DNA of 55,418 nucleotides from a virus, in the IMG/VR virus record IMGVR_UViG_3300013109_000037, positions 1 through 55,418 of that record. One strand, 5' to 3'. Positions 1 through 7,918 of this stretch are shown one piece after another; within the stretch, counting starts at the first letter, position 1; each line of letters starts with the position of its first letter. A program made the position numbers and the translations under genes. The notes under the pieces were generated by a model. The model made no database searches, was not told the DNA's origin, and saw only the letters and a list, made by a program, of their open reading frames with translations.

Positions 1-354
1 GTTGAACAACAGTTTAGAGGACACATTCTGAAACTCGCAGGAGACAGAACATTCGAACCTTGGACTGTGACAATAATTAATGATATAGAATTTTCATCAA
101 GAACTGCCTTAGAGTCTTGGCAAACAGACATCCAAGAACTAGACAGTGGTGAAGGTATGACTTCATTAGACTACTTAGTAGACAGAGCATTTGTTGAACA
201 ATTAAATAAAGACGACTCAGTTCTTGCGAGATACGAATTCTTTAACATGTTTCCAACCTCTATAGGTGCTATTGACTTATCATATGAGACAGTCGATGCA
301 TTGGAGACCTTTGATGTTGAATTCCAGTATTCTCATTGGGAAAGAGTCCTTTAA
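1..354 (+). CDS. 19: Tail tube protein gp19, C-terminal part (start outside window)
   Basis: The reading frame is open from base 1, so the gene starts upstream of the window; the GTG at 67 is internal. The first visible residues (KLAGDRTFEPWTVTIIND) match the conserved gp19 signature in T4-like phages, where the same stretch reads like AGDRTFDDWTVTVYND. The protein polymerises into the inner tube of the contractile tail. It lies directly before the portal gene, as in T4 (18-19-20). Only about 117 residues are visible. The identification rests on the motif plus gene order. Confidence 0.9.
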   Translation, partial: VEQQFRGHILKLAGDRTFEPWTVTIINDIEFSSRTALESWQTDIQELDSGEGMTSLDYLVDRAFVEQLNKDDSVLARYEFFNMFPTSIGAIDLSYETVDALETFDVEFQYSHWERVL

Positions 355-362
355 TTTAGTGA

Positions 363-386
363 ATAACTCCCCCTTTAGGGAGTTAT
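363..386 (+). terminator. Hairpin between gp19 and gp20, weak terminator or processing site
   Basis: A perfect 9-bp stem (ATAACTCCC with GGGAGTTAT) closes a 6-nt loop just after the gp19 stop. No T-run follows, so classical intrinsic termination is uncertain. The 3' arm overlaps the late promoter at 384-391. Confidence 0.55.
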
Positions 387-391
387 AAATA
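384..391 (+). promoter_or_regulatory. T4-type late promoter for gp20 (TATAAATA)
   Basis: Exact match to the T4 late -10 element TATAAATA. In T4 transcription starts about 6 nt after the element, which here is the A of the gp20 ATG at 397, so the transcript would be leaderless. The predicted activator is gp55 at 10874 with the clamp gp45. Confidence 0.75.
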
Positions 392-396
392 TTATT

Positions 397-1923
397 ATGG
401 AAATTTTTGGGTTTGAAATCACTCGTAAGAAAGACGAGTTAAGAGTAAAAGATGTAGCAAAGAAGTCAGCGGCTTCTTTTGTTGCACCTGTTGAGGATGA
501 TGGAACTCCCATTATCCAACAAGCACCAGGTGGTTTCATATCAGGTGGAGCATATGGTTCCTATATTGATATGGAAGGCGGTATCAAGAATGAGGTCGCA
601 CTCATTACAAGATACCGTGAAACATCTCTGGTTCCAGAATGTGATATTGCTATCGAAGATATAGTAAATGAATGTATAGTTTCAGATACCCAAGATAGAA
701 TAGTCTCATTAGACTTAAGAGATGTAGAATTGTCAGACAGCATCAAAACCAAGATGCATGACGAATTTAAGGGGATTCTCTCCTTAATGAAATTTCATCA
801 AAATTCTCATGAACTATTCCGAAAGTGGTATGTTGACGGCAGGATTTATTTCCATAAAGTCGTTGACAGTAAAAGACCACAGCAAGGTATGGTTGATATA
901 AGAAATGTCGACCCCTTGAAAATCAAGAAGGTTAGAAATGTCGAGAAAGAGAAAGACGCTAAAACCAAGATTGATATAATAAAGAAAGTTGAAGAGTTTT
1001 ATATCTTCAGCGATAAAGGTTTCGATAAAGGTAGTGCCAGTGAAGGCTCTACAGTAAGAATCGCACCAGAGGCAGTAAGTTATACAACTTCTGGTATGTT
1101 AGATTACACTAAGAATGTAGTCATAGGTTACTTACACAAAGCATTGAAGACTGCGAATCAGTTATCAATGATGGAAGATGCACTTGTTATCTATAGGATT
1201 TCAAGGGCACCAGAAAGAAGAATTTTCTACATTGATGTAGGAAACCTTCCAAAGGCAAAGGCAGAACAGTATCTTGCAGATACTATGAACAAGTATAGAA
1301 ATAAACTTGTTTATAATGCAGATACAGGCGAAATCAAAGATGATAGACGCCACATGTCAATGTTGGAAGATTTCTGGTTACCTAGAAGAGAGGGAGGTCG
1401 AGGAACTCAGATTGAAACTCTTCCAGGTGGCATGAATCTTTCAGAGATAGAAGATATAGAATACTTCAAGAAGAAGTTGTATCGTTCTCTAAATGTACCT
1501 ATCTCAAGACTTGAAGCTGATAATGGTTTCAATATGGGTAGGGCATCTGAGATATCTAGAGATGAACTTAAGTTTAATAAGTTCACAAAGAGATTACAGA
1601 CTAAGTTTGCAAGACTCTTTACAGATTTACTCAGAACACAAATGATATTGAAAAACATTGTGTCAGGAGAAGAGTTCGATGCATTTAAAGATTTTATATA
1701 TTATGATTTTGCGACAGATAATCACTTCCAAGAATTGAAAGAGGGAGAAATTATCAGAGAAAGATTAGATACTCTTTCACAGGCAGAATCATTTGTTGGT
1801 AAGTATTTTTCTGATGAATATATCAGAAAACATATACTTCGTTTCTCAGAAGACGATATCGCTAGAATACAAGGCGAAATGGATAGTGAGGGACATAGTG
1901 AAGAAGAAGGAGATGAATTCTAA
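397..1923 (+). CDS. 20: Portal vertex protein gp20
   Basis: A 508-residue protein, close to the 524 of T4 gp20. It should form the dodecameric ring at the capsid vertex through which DNA is packaged and on which the neck is built. The sequence has the T4-type portal features: an N-terminal region rich in 'APGGFISGGAYGSY', the ETSLVPECDIAIEDIVNE segment, and the central RRIFYIDVGNLPKAKAEQY and FWLPRREGGRGTQIETLPGG motifs, all typical of marine T4-like gp20 and used as a diversity marker. It sits between gp19 and the prohead core genes and overlaps the next start by one base. The ATG lies 5 nt after a late promoter and has no close Shine-Dalgarno sequence. Confidence 0.96.
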   Translation: MEIFGFEITRKKDELRVKDVAKKSAASFVAPVEDDGTPIIQQAPGGFISGGAYGSYIDMEGGIKNEVALITRYRETSLVPECDIAIEDIVNECIVSDTQDRIVSLDLRDVELSDSIKTKMHDEFKGILSLMKFHQNSHELFRKWYVDGRIYFHKVVDSKRPQQGMVDIRNVDPLKIKKVRNVEKEKDAKTKIDIIKKVEEFYIFSDKGFDKGSASEGSTVRIAPEAVSYTTSGMLDYTKNVVIGYLHKALKTANQLSMMEDALVIYRISRAPERRIFYIDVGNLPKAKAEQYLADTMNKYRNKLVYNADTGEIKDDRRHMSMLEDFWLPRREGGRGTQIETLPGGMNLSEIEDIEYFKKKLYRSLNVPISRLEADNGFNMGRASEISRDELKFNKFTKRLQTKFARLFTDLLRTQMILKNIVSGEEFDAFKDFIYYDFATDNHFQELKEGEIIRERLDTLSQAESFVGKYFSDEYIRKHILRFSEDDIARIQGEMDSEGHSEEEGDEF

Positions 1924-2108
1924 TGTCAGAAATTAGTAAACAGATAGTAGACCAGATTGAATCTGGTAAATTAAACGATGCACGAGAAACTATAAATCAA
2001 GGCATCAAACAAAAGGCTGCTGACGCTGTCGACATGAAAAGAGTTGAAATGTCAGTAGATTGGAACAATGGCGAAGACTTGGGAACAGATAATAACGATT
2101 CTGAATGA
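1923..2108 (+). CDS. gp67-like prohead core protein (small, by position)
   Basis: A 61-residue, charged, Asp/Glu/Lys-rich protein without membrane segments. In T4 the slot between gp20 and gp21 holds gp67 and gp68, small prohead core components. Position and composition fit gp67, but the sequence alone does not prove homology. Its ATG overlaps the gp20 stop, and its 3' end overlaps the next gene by 41 bases in another frame, an unusually long overlap for this genome. Confidence 0.6.
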   Translation: MSEISKQIVDQIESGKLNDARETINQGIKQKAADAVDMKRVEMSVDWNNGEDLGTDNNDSE

Positions 2109-2376
2109 GGCAAAGTTTAAATTTCCTCGTGACCAGAAAGAAGTTAAGAAGGAGACTCAAAAGGTCGCCGGTAAAACTCTCGACATAAGGTTCGGAGAGG
2201 ATAAACGAGGCAAAGTTCATGTCTATATAGATGGTGTTTCAATGGGAGACCCATATATAAATATGAAGGCTGCTGAGAAAGAGATGAAGAATATTAAGAA
2301 TGTAATTAGACAGATGGGTGAAGAAGACATCTCAAAACATGATATACTAACAGTAATTAGGGAGTCAAATACATGA
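2068..2376 (+). CDS. gp68-like prohead core protein (by position)
   Basis: A 102-residue protein that begins inside the preceding gene and overlaps the gp21 start by 4 bases (ATGA). The central DIRFGEDKRGKVHVYIDGVSMGDPY segment looks folded, followed by a Lys/Glu-rich helix. In T4 the gene directly upstream of 21 encodes gp68, a prohead core protein; the assignment here is positional. The long overlap suggests translational coupling to keep core proteins in proportion. Confidence 0.6.
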   Translation: MAKTWEQIITILNEAKFKFPRDQKEVKKETQKVAGKTLDIRFGEDKRGKVHVYIDGVSMGDPYINMKAAEKEMKNIKNVIRQMGEEDISKHDILTVIRESNT

Positions 2377-3026
2377 AATTAATATCAGAATTTACAGACT
2401 ATCAAGTCGCACCTGTAATAGTCGAAGAGAACGAAAAGGGTGAAAAAGAATACTTCATAGAAGGAGTATTCATGCAGGCAGAAATAAAAAACAGAAATGG
2501 TCGTGTATACCCTAAAGCCGTAATGGCAAAAGAAGTAAACCGATATGTAAAAGAGTTCGTAAAAAAAGACAGAGCATTCGGTGAGTTGGGACATCCAGAC
2601 GGTCCAACAATCAATTTAGACAAAGTATCTCACATGATTACCAAACTAGAAGAAGATGGTAATAACTTCATGGGGAGAGCAAAGATTTTATCAACACCAA
2701 ACGGTCAGATTGTAAGAAATCTGATTAATGACGGTGCAAAACTAGGAGTATCTTCTCGTGGTCTAGGTTCACTAGAACAACGAGGTGGTGCTCAATATGT
2801 TAAAGACGATTTTCAATTGGCAACTGCCGCTGATATCGTTGCAGACCCTTCCGCTCCAGAGGCTTTCGTAGAAGGCATCATGGAAGGAGTAGAGTGGGTC
2901 TATGAATCTGGTATTCTTAAAGCACAAGACGCCGAACAAATGCAGAAAGATTTAAAAGCTGCAAGGCTTAATAAACTTGAAGAAACCAAATTAATTTTAT
3001 GGAAAAAGTTCGTAGAGAACCTATAA
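2373..3026 (+). CDS. 21: Prohead core protease gp21
   Basis: A 217-residue serine protease of the herpesvirus-assemblin-like (S80) family, the same size range as T4 gp21. It matures the prohead by cutting scaffold and capsid proteins after (I/L)-x-E. The catalytic His is visible in FGELGHPDGPT (about residue 74) and the Ser in GVSSRGLGS (about 127-128). It lies between the core proteins and gp22, as in T4. Candidate substrates with matching sites in this window are gp23 and the fusion protein at 53506. Confidence 0.94.
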   Translation: MKLISEFTDYQVAPVIVEENEKGEKEYFIEGVFMQAEIKNRNGRVYPKAVMAKEVNRYVKEFVKKDRAFGELGHPDGPTINLDKVSHMITKLEEDGNNFMGRAKILSTPNGQIVRNLINDGAKLGVSSRGLGSLEQRGGAQYVKDDFQLATAADIVADPSAPEAFVEGIMEGVEWVYESGILKAQDAEQMQKDLKAARLNKLEETKLILWKKFVENL

Positions 3027-3071
3027 TATATAAATAAAAGAGTTAAGCTAAAACTCAAACAGGAGAAACAA

Positions 3072-4481
3072 ATGGCAGATTTAGAAAAAAACCTAGAACA
3101 GGCAATAGAAGAGGCTCTTCAGCCAGATTCTAAAGCTCAAAAAGGTGACTCAAAACCTGTTAAGCAAGGTTCATCTGATGCCGCTAAAATTGAAAGTGGT
3201 AAAGGTGAAGTCGTCAAACCAGAAGAAAATCCTGTTGACAAAGCAGTTGCATCTATTAAAAGTGCAGAGAAAGGAACCAAAGAAGTGAGTGGTGACGCTC
3301 AACAGAAAGGGGAAGCTCCTGCCGAGAAGCAACCTAAGTTGAAAAAAGTAAAAGAGGAAGAAGATAAAGATTCAGAAGATACAATCGCTGAAGAAGCTCC
3401 TTCCAAAATGCAAACAATCAAGGCTATGGTCAACACTATGAAGGATATGAGTAAAGAAGACTTACAGACTATGTATTCAGAAATGGTACAGTCTGAGGAC
3501 GAAACTCAAGAGGTTGACGAATCCTTGACTAAAGCAGAAATTGCAAGAAATATCGTAGAATTCTTAAAGGGTTCAGACGAAGAAACAGTTGCAGAAACTT
3601 ATTCGAAGCTTGAAGAAAAAGTAGCTAAAGAAGAAGACGAAGGTGACGAAGAAGAAGACGAAGACGAAGATGATGAAGACGAAGAAGAAGTTGATGAAAA
3701 GAAAACTACTAAAGAGTCTACAGAAGTTGAGTCTGAGTTAGTTGAGATGGAAATAGAAGACGACCTAGAGAAAATCTCAGAAGCACTTGAACTATCAGAA
3801 GAAAATTCTGAGAAAGCAAGAACTATCTTCAAAGCCGCTGTATCTTCAAAAGTTGCTGAAATCAAAGAAGAATTAGAAACAACTTACGAGAAGAATTTAG
3901 AAACCTCAGTAGATAAAGTCAAAGAAGACCTCGCAGAGGCCGTTGACAAATATCTATCCTATTGTGCAGAAGAGTGGACGAAAGAAAACGAACTTGCAAT
4001 CGAAAGAGGTTTGAGGTCAGAAATGACAGATAACTTCATCGAAGGACTTAAAACATTGTTCGTAGAACATTATGTTGAAGTTCCAGAAGATAAGTACAAT
4101 GTTATTGATGAACTCGCAAATCGTCTTGATGAGATGGAAGAAAAACTCGACAGTGAAGTCCAGAAGAATATGGATGTAGTTGCTGAGAACGACCAACTCA
4201 AAAGAGGCAATGTGATTAGAGAGGCATGTAATGACCTAACTGAATCACAAACAGAGAAGATGGTTTCTCTTGCAGAAGGTGTAGACTTCACAAGTGCTGA
4301 AGACTTTAGTGATAAAGTTGAAGAACTTAAGAATGCTTACTTTCCAAAAGAAGAAGACATCGCAGAAGAAACGAGAGTAGAAGAAGGAACTGGTGAATTT
4401 ACTTCAAGTGAAGAAACTGTTCTAGATCCTACTATGACTCAGTATTCATCTGCAATTAGTAAACTACAACCATTAGGTTAA
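3072..4481 (+). CDS. 22: Prohead scaffold protein gp22
   Basis: A 469-residue, extremely acidic, helical protein in the scaffold position between gp21 and gp23. A nearly pure Asp/Glu run lies around residues 185-215, and long Lys/Glu heptad-like stretches follow. It is much longer than T4 gp22 (269 residues) because of the acidic N-terminal half; long acidic gp22 proteins are usual in marine T4-like phages. It would form the inner prohead core and be degraded by gp21. A good ribosome-binding site (aggag) precedes the ATG. No late box was seen in the 45-nt gap upstream, so it is probably co-transcribed from gp20. Confidence 0.9.
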   Translation: MADLEKNLEQAIEEALQPDSKAQKGDSKPVKQGSSDAAKIESGKGEVVKPEENPVDKAVASIKSAEKGTKEVSGDAQQKGEAPAEKQPKLKKVKEEEDKDSEDTIAEEAPSKMQTIKAMVNTMKDMSKEDLQTMYSEMVQSEDETQEVDESLTKAEIARNIVEFLKGSDEETVAETYSKLEEKVAKEEDEGDEEEDEDEDDEDEEEVDEKKTTKESTEVESELVEMEIEDDLEKISEALELSEENSEKARTIFKAAVSSKVAEIKEELETTYEKNLETSVDKVKEDLAEAVDKYLSYCAEEWTKENELAIERGLRSEMTDNFIEGLKTLFVEHYVEVPEDKYNVIDELANRLDEMEEKLDSEVQKNMDVVAENDQLKRGNVIREACNDLTESQTEKMVSLAEGVDFTSAEDFSDKVEELKNAYFPKEEDIAEETRVEEGTGEFTSSEETVLDPTMTQYSSAISKLQPLG

Positions 4482-4499
4482 ATTTAAAGGAAATCAGAA

Positions 4500-5804
4500 A
4501 TGTTTTTATCAGAAAATTTACAAGAAAAGTGGAGCCCTATTCTAGAGCACTCCGATTTACCTAAAATCGAAGACAACTACAAAAGAGCCGTCACTGCTGT
4601 AATCCTAGAAAACCAAGAGAAGGCACTTGCAGAAGACCGCCAAACTCTTGAGGAAGCAGCACCTTTAAATGCTACTGGCACTGGAATTAGTAATTGGGAT
4701 CCTATCCTAATTTCACTAGTTCGAAGAGCTATGCCAAATCTCGTTGCTTACGACATTTGTGGTGTTCAACCAATGACTGGTCCTACAGGACTTATCTTCG
4801 CTATGAAAGCAAGATACCAAGATTACCCTTCAGGTACAAGATTAGCAAATTCAGAAGCTATGGGTGTTAATGAGCCGAGAACTGCTCATTCAGCCGCAGC
4901 TAACACTGACAACGCTGGTGTTGATGCTGATCCAGAAGGTGATCCATTTGCTGGTGGTAGTGCGTATCAAAACGCTACTTCTACTGGTATGAGCACAGCT
5001 ACAGCTGAAGCATTAGGCGATGCCGCTAATAACGCATTTGCTGAAATGTCATTCACAATTGAAAAATCAACTGTGACTGCTGTATCCAGAGCATTAAAAG
5101 CAGAATACACTCTAGAACTTGCACAAGACTTAAAAGCAATCCACGGTCTTGACGCTGAATCTGAGTTAGCAAACATTCTTTCAAGTGAAATACTTGCAGA
5201 GATTAACAGAGAAGTTGTAAGGGAAGTAAACAACCAAGCAAAAACTGGTGCAGCCGCAACAGCAACTGCTGGTACTTTCAACTTAGATGTTGACGCTAAC
5301 GGAAGATGGTCAGTTGAGAAGTTCAAAGGTTTATTGTTCCAAATCGAAAGAGAATCAAACACAATTGCAAAAGAAACTCGTAGAGGAAAAGGTAACTTTA
5401 TCCTTTGCTCAAGTGATGTTGCATCTGCTCTTTCAATGGCTGGTGTATTAGATTACGCACCTGCACTTTCCACTAACTTGAATGTTGATGACACAGGCAA
5501 TACTTTCGCCGGTGTTCTTAACGGAAGAGTTAAAGTATATGTTGATCCATATGCTGGCGCAGACTACATGACAGTTGGTTATAGAGGTACTAACCCTTAT
5601 GACGCTGGTATGTTCTATTGCCCATATGTTCCATTACAAATGGTTCGTGCTGTTGGCGAAAATACTTTCCAACCTAAAATCGGTTTCAAAACAAGATACG
5701 GAATGGTTTCAAACCCATTCGTAGGTGCTACACCTGCTAACGGTCTTGCGACTGATGGAACTAACCAATACTACAGAAAAATGGTAGTTTCTAACATTAT
5801 GTAA
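4500..5804 (+). CDS. 23: Major capsid protein gp23
   Basis: A 434-residue T4-type major head protein, shorter than T4 gp23 (521), as is common in marine relatives. Diagnostic stretches include ISNWDPILISLVRRAMPNL, YDICGVQPMTGPTGLIFAMK and the C-terminal KIGFKTRYGMVSNPF. A gp21 cleavage site fits L50-E51-E52, leaving a mature chain starting AAPLNATG. The codon usage is visibly more selective than in neighbouring genes (for example many GCT and GGT codons), consistent with high expression. A strong intrinsic terminator follows immediately. Confidence 0.97.
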   Translation: MFLSENLQEKWSPILEHSDLPKIEDNYKRAVTAVILENQEKALAEDRQTLEEAAPLNATGTGISNWDPILISLVRRAMPNLVAYDICGVQPMTGPTGLIFAMKARYQDYPSGTRLANSEAMGVNEPRTAHSAAANTDNAGVDADPEGDPFAGGSAYQNATSTGMSTATAEALGDAANNAFAEMSFTIEKSTVTAVSRALKAEYTLELAQDLKAIHGLDAESELANILSSEILAEINREVVREVNNQAKTGAAATATAGTFNLDVDANGRWSVEKFKGLLFQIERESNTIAKETRRGKGNFILCSSDVASALSMAGVLDYAPALSTNLNVDDTGNTFAGVLNGRVKVYVDPYAGADYMTVGYRGTNPYDAGMFYCPYVPLQMVRAVGENTFQPKIGFKTRYGMVSNPFVGATPANGLATDGTNQYYRKMVVSNIM

Positions 5805-5840
5805 GAAACTCTATTGTAGTAGAACTACAGTTCAAAGTTA

Positions 5841-5868
5841 AAAGGGGTCTTTCGAGACCCCTTTTTTT
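5841..5868 (+). terminator. Intrinsic terminator after gp23
   Basis: A perfect 10-bp stem (AAAGGGGTCT with AGACCCCTTT) closed by a TTCG tetraloop and followed by a T-run. It ends the head-gene transcript. Confidence 0.93.
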
Positions 5869-5872
5869 ATGC

Positions 5873-5899
5873 ACTAAATATAAAGTATCATTAAGATAC
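5873..5899 (+). promoter_or_regulatory. Late promoter (ACTAAATA) with 5'-end hairpin
   Basis: The CTAAATA variant of the late box ends at 5880, putting the start near 5886. A perfect hairpin GTATC-ATTAA-GATAC (5885-5899) begins at that point and may cap the transcript of the gene at 5932. Confidence 0.6.
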
Positions 5900-5931
5900 A
5901 GACATAACACACATACACACAGGAGGAAATT

Positions 5932-6147
5932 ATGTCACAACCAAAATCAGGCTTCGAAATCAGAGCCGACTTACTAAACCAAGCACAAGGTCTCTTAGAA
6001 GGAAACCTCTACAGAGATAATGAGGCTATTGGTATTCACAATGAAAACTTCCCAAACGATAAAAGGGCACTAGGTGACCAATTCGTTTCTACGGAAGAAG
6101 TCATTGCGACTGCTAGACAGTTGAATGAGTTCGTTAATGAGAAGTAA
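5932..6147 (+). CDS. Small soluble protein after gp23, function unknown
   Basis: A 71-residue protein starting MSQPKSGFEIRADLLNQAQG, with a helical, Glu/Asn-rich body and no membrane segment. A very strong ribosome-binding site (aggagga) lies 7 nt upstream, and the gene has its own late promoter and terminators on both sides, so it is a monocistronic, probably abundant late product. I recall small proteins of this type next to gp23 in marine T4-like phages but know no function. A virion or assembly role is inferred from expression timing only. Confidence 0.8.
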   Translation: MSQPKSGFEIRADLLNQAQGLLEGNLYRDNEAIGIHNENFPNDKRALGDQFVSTEEVIATARQLNEFVNEK

Positions 6148-6165
6148 ATACTTTTATTAACTAAG

Positions 6166-6188
6166 AAAGGGGACTACGGTCCCCTTTT
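6166..6188 (+). terminator. Intrinsic terminator with TACG tetraloop
   Basis: A perfect 9-bp stem (AAAGGGGAC with GTCCCCTTT) around a TACG (UNCG-type) loop, ending in TTTT. It separates the 71-residue gene from the gp3-like gene. Confidence 0.9.
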
Positions 6189-6189
6189 G

Positions 6190-6197
6190 CATAAATA
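6190..6197 (+). promoter_or_regulatory. Late promoter CATAAATA, leaderless configuration
   Basis: CATAAATA followed by 5 nt and the ATG at 6203. The predicted +1 is the start codon itself. No Shine-Dalgarno sequence is present. Confidence 0.7.
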
Positions 6198-6202
6198 GTA
6201 GC

Positions 6203-6748
6203 ATGGGTATAAAAACAGATATAAACAAATCGATTCTAAATAAAAATAACTTTAGACTTCTAATAGATAAAGTCCCTACTGTAGAATATTATGTTAGAAC
6301 AGTAAACATACCAGGTGTTCAGTTTGGAGAAACAGTTCAACCTGCTGGTGTTGGTTTAGAAGCTTTCTTTCCAGGCGATAAGGCATCATTCGATACATTA
6401 GAAGTATCATTCTTAGTAGACGAAGACTTACAGAACTTTGTAGAGATATACAATTGGATAGACTCTATAGTTCCTTTAAGTGATCCAGAATTGTATGGAA
6501 CATTTACCGGAACTGCAAAATCAGGTACAAATGTTTTACAATCTACTGCAAATGACTTAAATCAATACTCAGATATAACACTAGTTATCAACACAAATAA
6601 AAATATCGCAAACAGATATATTAGATTCCATGATGCATTTCCTATTGCATTAGGTTCAATTGAACTAGAATCTGGTGCTGATGCAGAACCAGCACTAGTT
6701 AATGTATCATTTAGATTCTCATACTACGACATAGCAACCAAGTCTTAA
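6203..6748 (+). CDS. gp3-like tail completion / tail-tube-fold protein
   Basis: A 181-residue protein with the look of the T4 tail-tube fold family (FRLLIDKVPTVEYYVRTVN, then FFPGDKASFDTLEVSFLVD and QNFVEIYNWID). In marine T4-like phages the gene after gp23 is usually annotated gp3, the tail terminator and sheath stabiliser (176 residues in T4), and the size fits. A gp19/gp54-like paralogue is the alternative. It is the last structural gene before the recombination block and is transcribed from a late promoter abutting its ATG. Confidence 0.65.
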   Translation: MGIKTDINKSILNKNNFRLLIDKVPTVEYYVRTVNIPGVQFGETVQPAGVGLEAFFPGDKASFDTLEVSFLVDEDLQNFVEIYNWIDSIVPLSDPELYGTFTGTAKSGTNVLQSTANDLNQYSDITLVINTNKNIANRYIRFHDAFPIALGSIELESGADAEPALVNVSFRFSYYDIATKS

Positions 6749-6754
6749 AACCCC

Positions 6755-6783
6755 TTATAAATACTACTATATTGTGTTATAAT
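6755..6783 (+). promoter_or_regulatory. Overlapping sigma70-like and late promoters for uvsY
   Basis: A sigma70-like promoter (TTATAA, 17 nt, TATAAT at 6778-6783) preceded by the AAAACCCC context seen at other promoters here. Its -35 region overlaps a perfect late box, TATAAATA (6756-6763). Both would drive uvsY; the sigma70-like start would fall 1-2 nt before the ATG at 6792. Confidence 0.6.
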
Positions 6784-6791
6784 GGTATATT

Positions 6792-7235
6792 ATGAACTTA
6801 CAAGAACTTAAAGCTGAGTGGGAAAAGGATTGCATTATTGATGATATAGAACTTGATTCTGCATCTTTAGAAGTTCCCAAACTCCACGCAAAATATTCAG
6901 ACGAACTAACCAACAAAGTATTACTACTTAAGAAGTTAAACACTGACTACAACGAACTATTAAAGTATAAGTGGTTGTGGTTTACAGGTAAGTTAGATGA
7001 CGATACTATAGAGAAGTTTGGTTGGCAAAAAGACCCATTCGATGGTCTTAAAATCATGAAGAATGATATGAATTACTTCTTCAATTCAGATGAAGATTTA
7101 GTTAAATTAAAATCTAAAATAGAATATCTTGAAGTCACTGTAGACTTCATTAAGAGATGTATGGATAATATCACATGGAGACATCAAACAATCAGAAACA
7201 CCATTGAATGGCGCAAATTTATGGCGGGTCAATAA
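6792..7235 (+). CDS. uvsY: Recombination mediator UvsY
   Basis: A 147-residue protein (T4 UvsY has 137) that loads the recombinase UvsX onto gp32-coated single-stranded DNA. It has the highly charged helical UvsY layout: MNLQELKAEWEKDCIID at the N-terminus, a central LLKYKWLWFTGKLD segment, and a C-terminal helix ending in ITWRHQTIRNTIEWRKFMAG, a typical UvsY end. Its stop overlaps the next start (TAATG). Pairing with uvsW downstream matches the T4 uvsY-uvsW association, and uvsX is in the same window at 44163. Confidence 0.92.
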   Translation: MNLQELKAEWEKDCIIDDIELDSASLEVPKLHAKYSDELTNKVLLLKKLNTDYNELLKYKWLWFTGKLDDDTIEKFGWQKDPFDGLKIMKNDMNYFFNSDEDLVKLKSKIEYLEVTVDFIKRCMDNITWRHQTIRNTIEWRKFMAGQ

Positions 7236-7918
7236 TGATATTAAGACAATATTGTGTAGTCTTTCCTAATTATTTTACACCACACGAAGTTGATAAGATA
7301 CACGCAGTTGCAAATCAAATAGAAACTCTTCCAGGTCTTATTGGTAATAAAGATGTGGATCCAGATTCACCTGATCCATTGGAAGGTAATGATGATAGGT
7401 ACATTAGACAATCAGAAATTAAATGGATAGAGCACAGTGTCATGCCCAATGAGATTCAACAAAGAATTACAGATGGAGTAAATCAAGCAAGTATAGATGC
7501 AGATTGGTTGCATCAGTGGGACCATGTAGAAAATCATCAATATACAATTTACAAACATAGACCAGATGAACCAGTCACAGGAGATTTCTATACATGGCAT
7601 ACAGATGCCGGTGAAGGTGACCAATCGCCTGGTGGTAGAAGAAGAAAACTTAGTTCAACAATTCAATTATCAGATGCAGATGAATATGAGGGAGGCAACT
7701 TTCAATGGATTGAACCAGCAGGCTTATTTGATAAACTCAAAGCAACAGGTTCTCAGAACATCAATGTGGATCCATATATCAAGACAGCACCTTTCAGTGC
7801 AAAGGCACGAGGAACACTTATCGTATTTCCTTCATTTGTGCATCACCAAGTCACGCCGGTGACACGAGGAACAAGAGTATCTCTAGTTAGTTGGTATCAT
7901 GGTCAACCCTATGTCTAA
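7235..7918 (+). CDS. 2OG-Fe(II) oxygenase, PKHD/prolyl-4-hydroxylase type
   Basis: A 227-residue dioxygenase starting MILRQYCVVF at the ATG overlapping the uvsY stop; an in-frame ATG at 7208 would put nine extra residues inside uvsY and is less likely. The iron triad is visible: H and D in YTWHTDAGEGD, and the distal H in FPSFVHHQVTPV. The 2OG-binding Arg follows in GTRVSLVSWY. The family hydroxylates proteins or other substrates using 2-oxoglutarate and O2; the substrate here is unknown. It is the first of four oxygenases of this superfamily in the window. Confidence 0.88.
   Translation: MILRQYCVVFPNYFTPHEVDKIHAVANQIETLPGLIGNKDVDPDSPDPLEGNDDRYIRQSEIKWIEHSVMPNEIQQRITDGVNQASIDADWLHQWDHVENHQYTIYKHRPDEPVTGDFYTWHTDAGEGDQSPGGRRRKLSSTIQLSDADEYEGGNFQWIEPAGLFDKLKATGSQNINVDPYIKTAPFSAKARGTLIVFPSFVHHQVTPVTRGTRVSLVSWYHGQPYV

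Noticed and set aside
3599-3865. A Ser-rich minus-strand ORF
   Set aside because: It mirrors the GAA/GAC-rich acidic run of gp22; low-complexity antisense artefact.
4967-5362. A 131-codon minus-strand ORF inside gp23
   Set aside because: Shadow of the strongly biased gp23 codons; no supporting signals.
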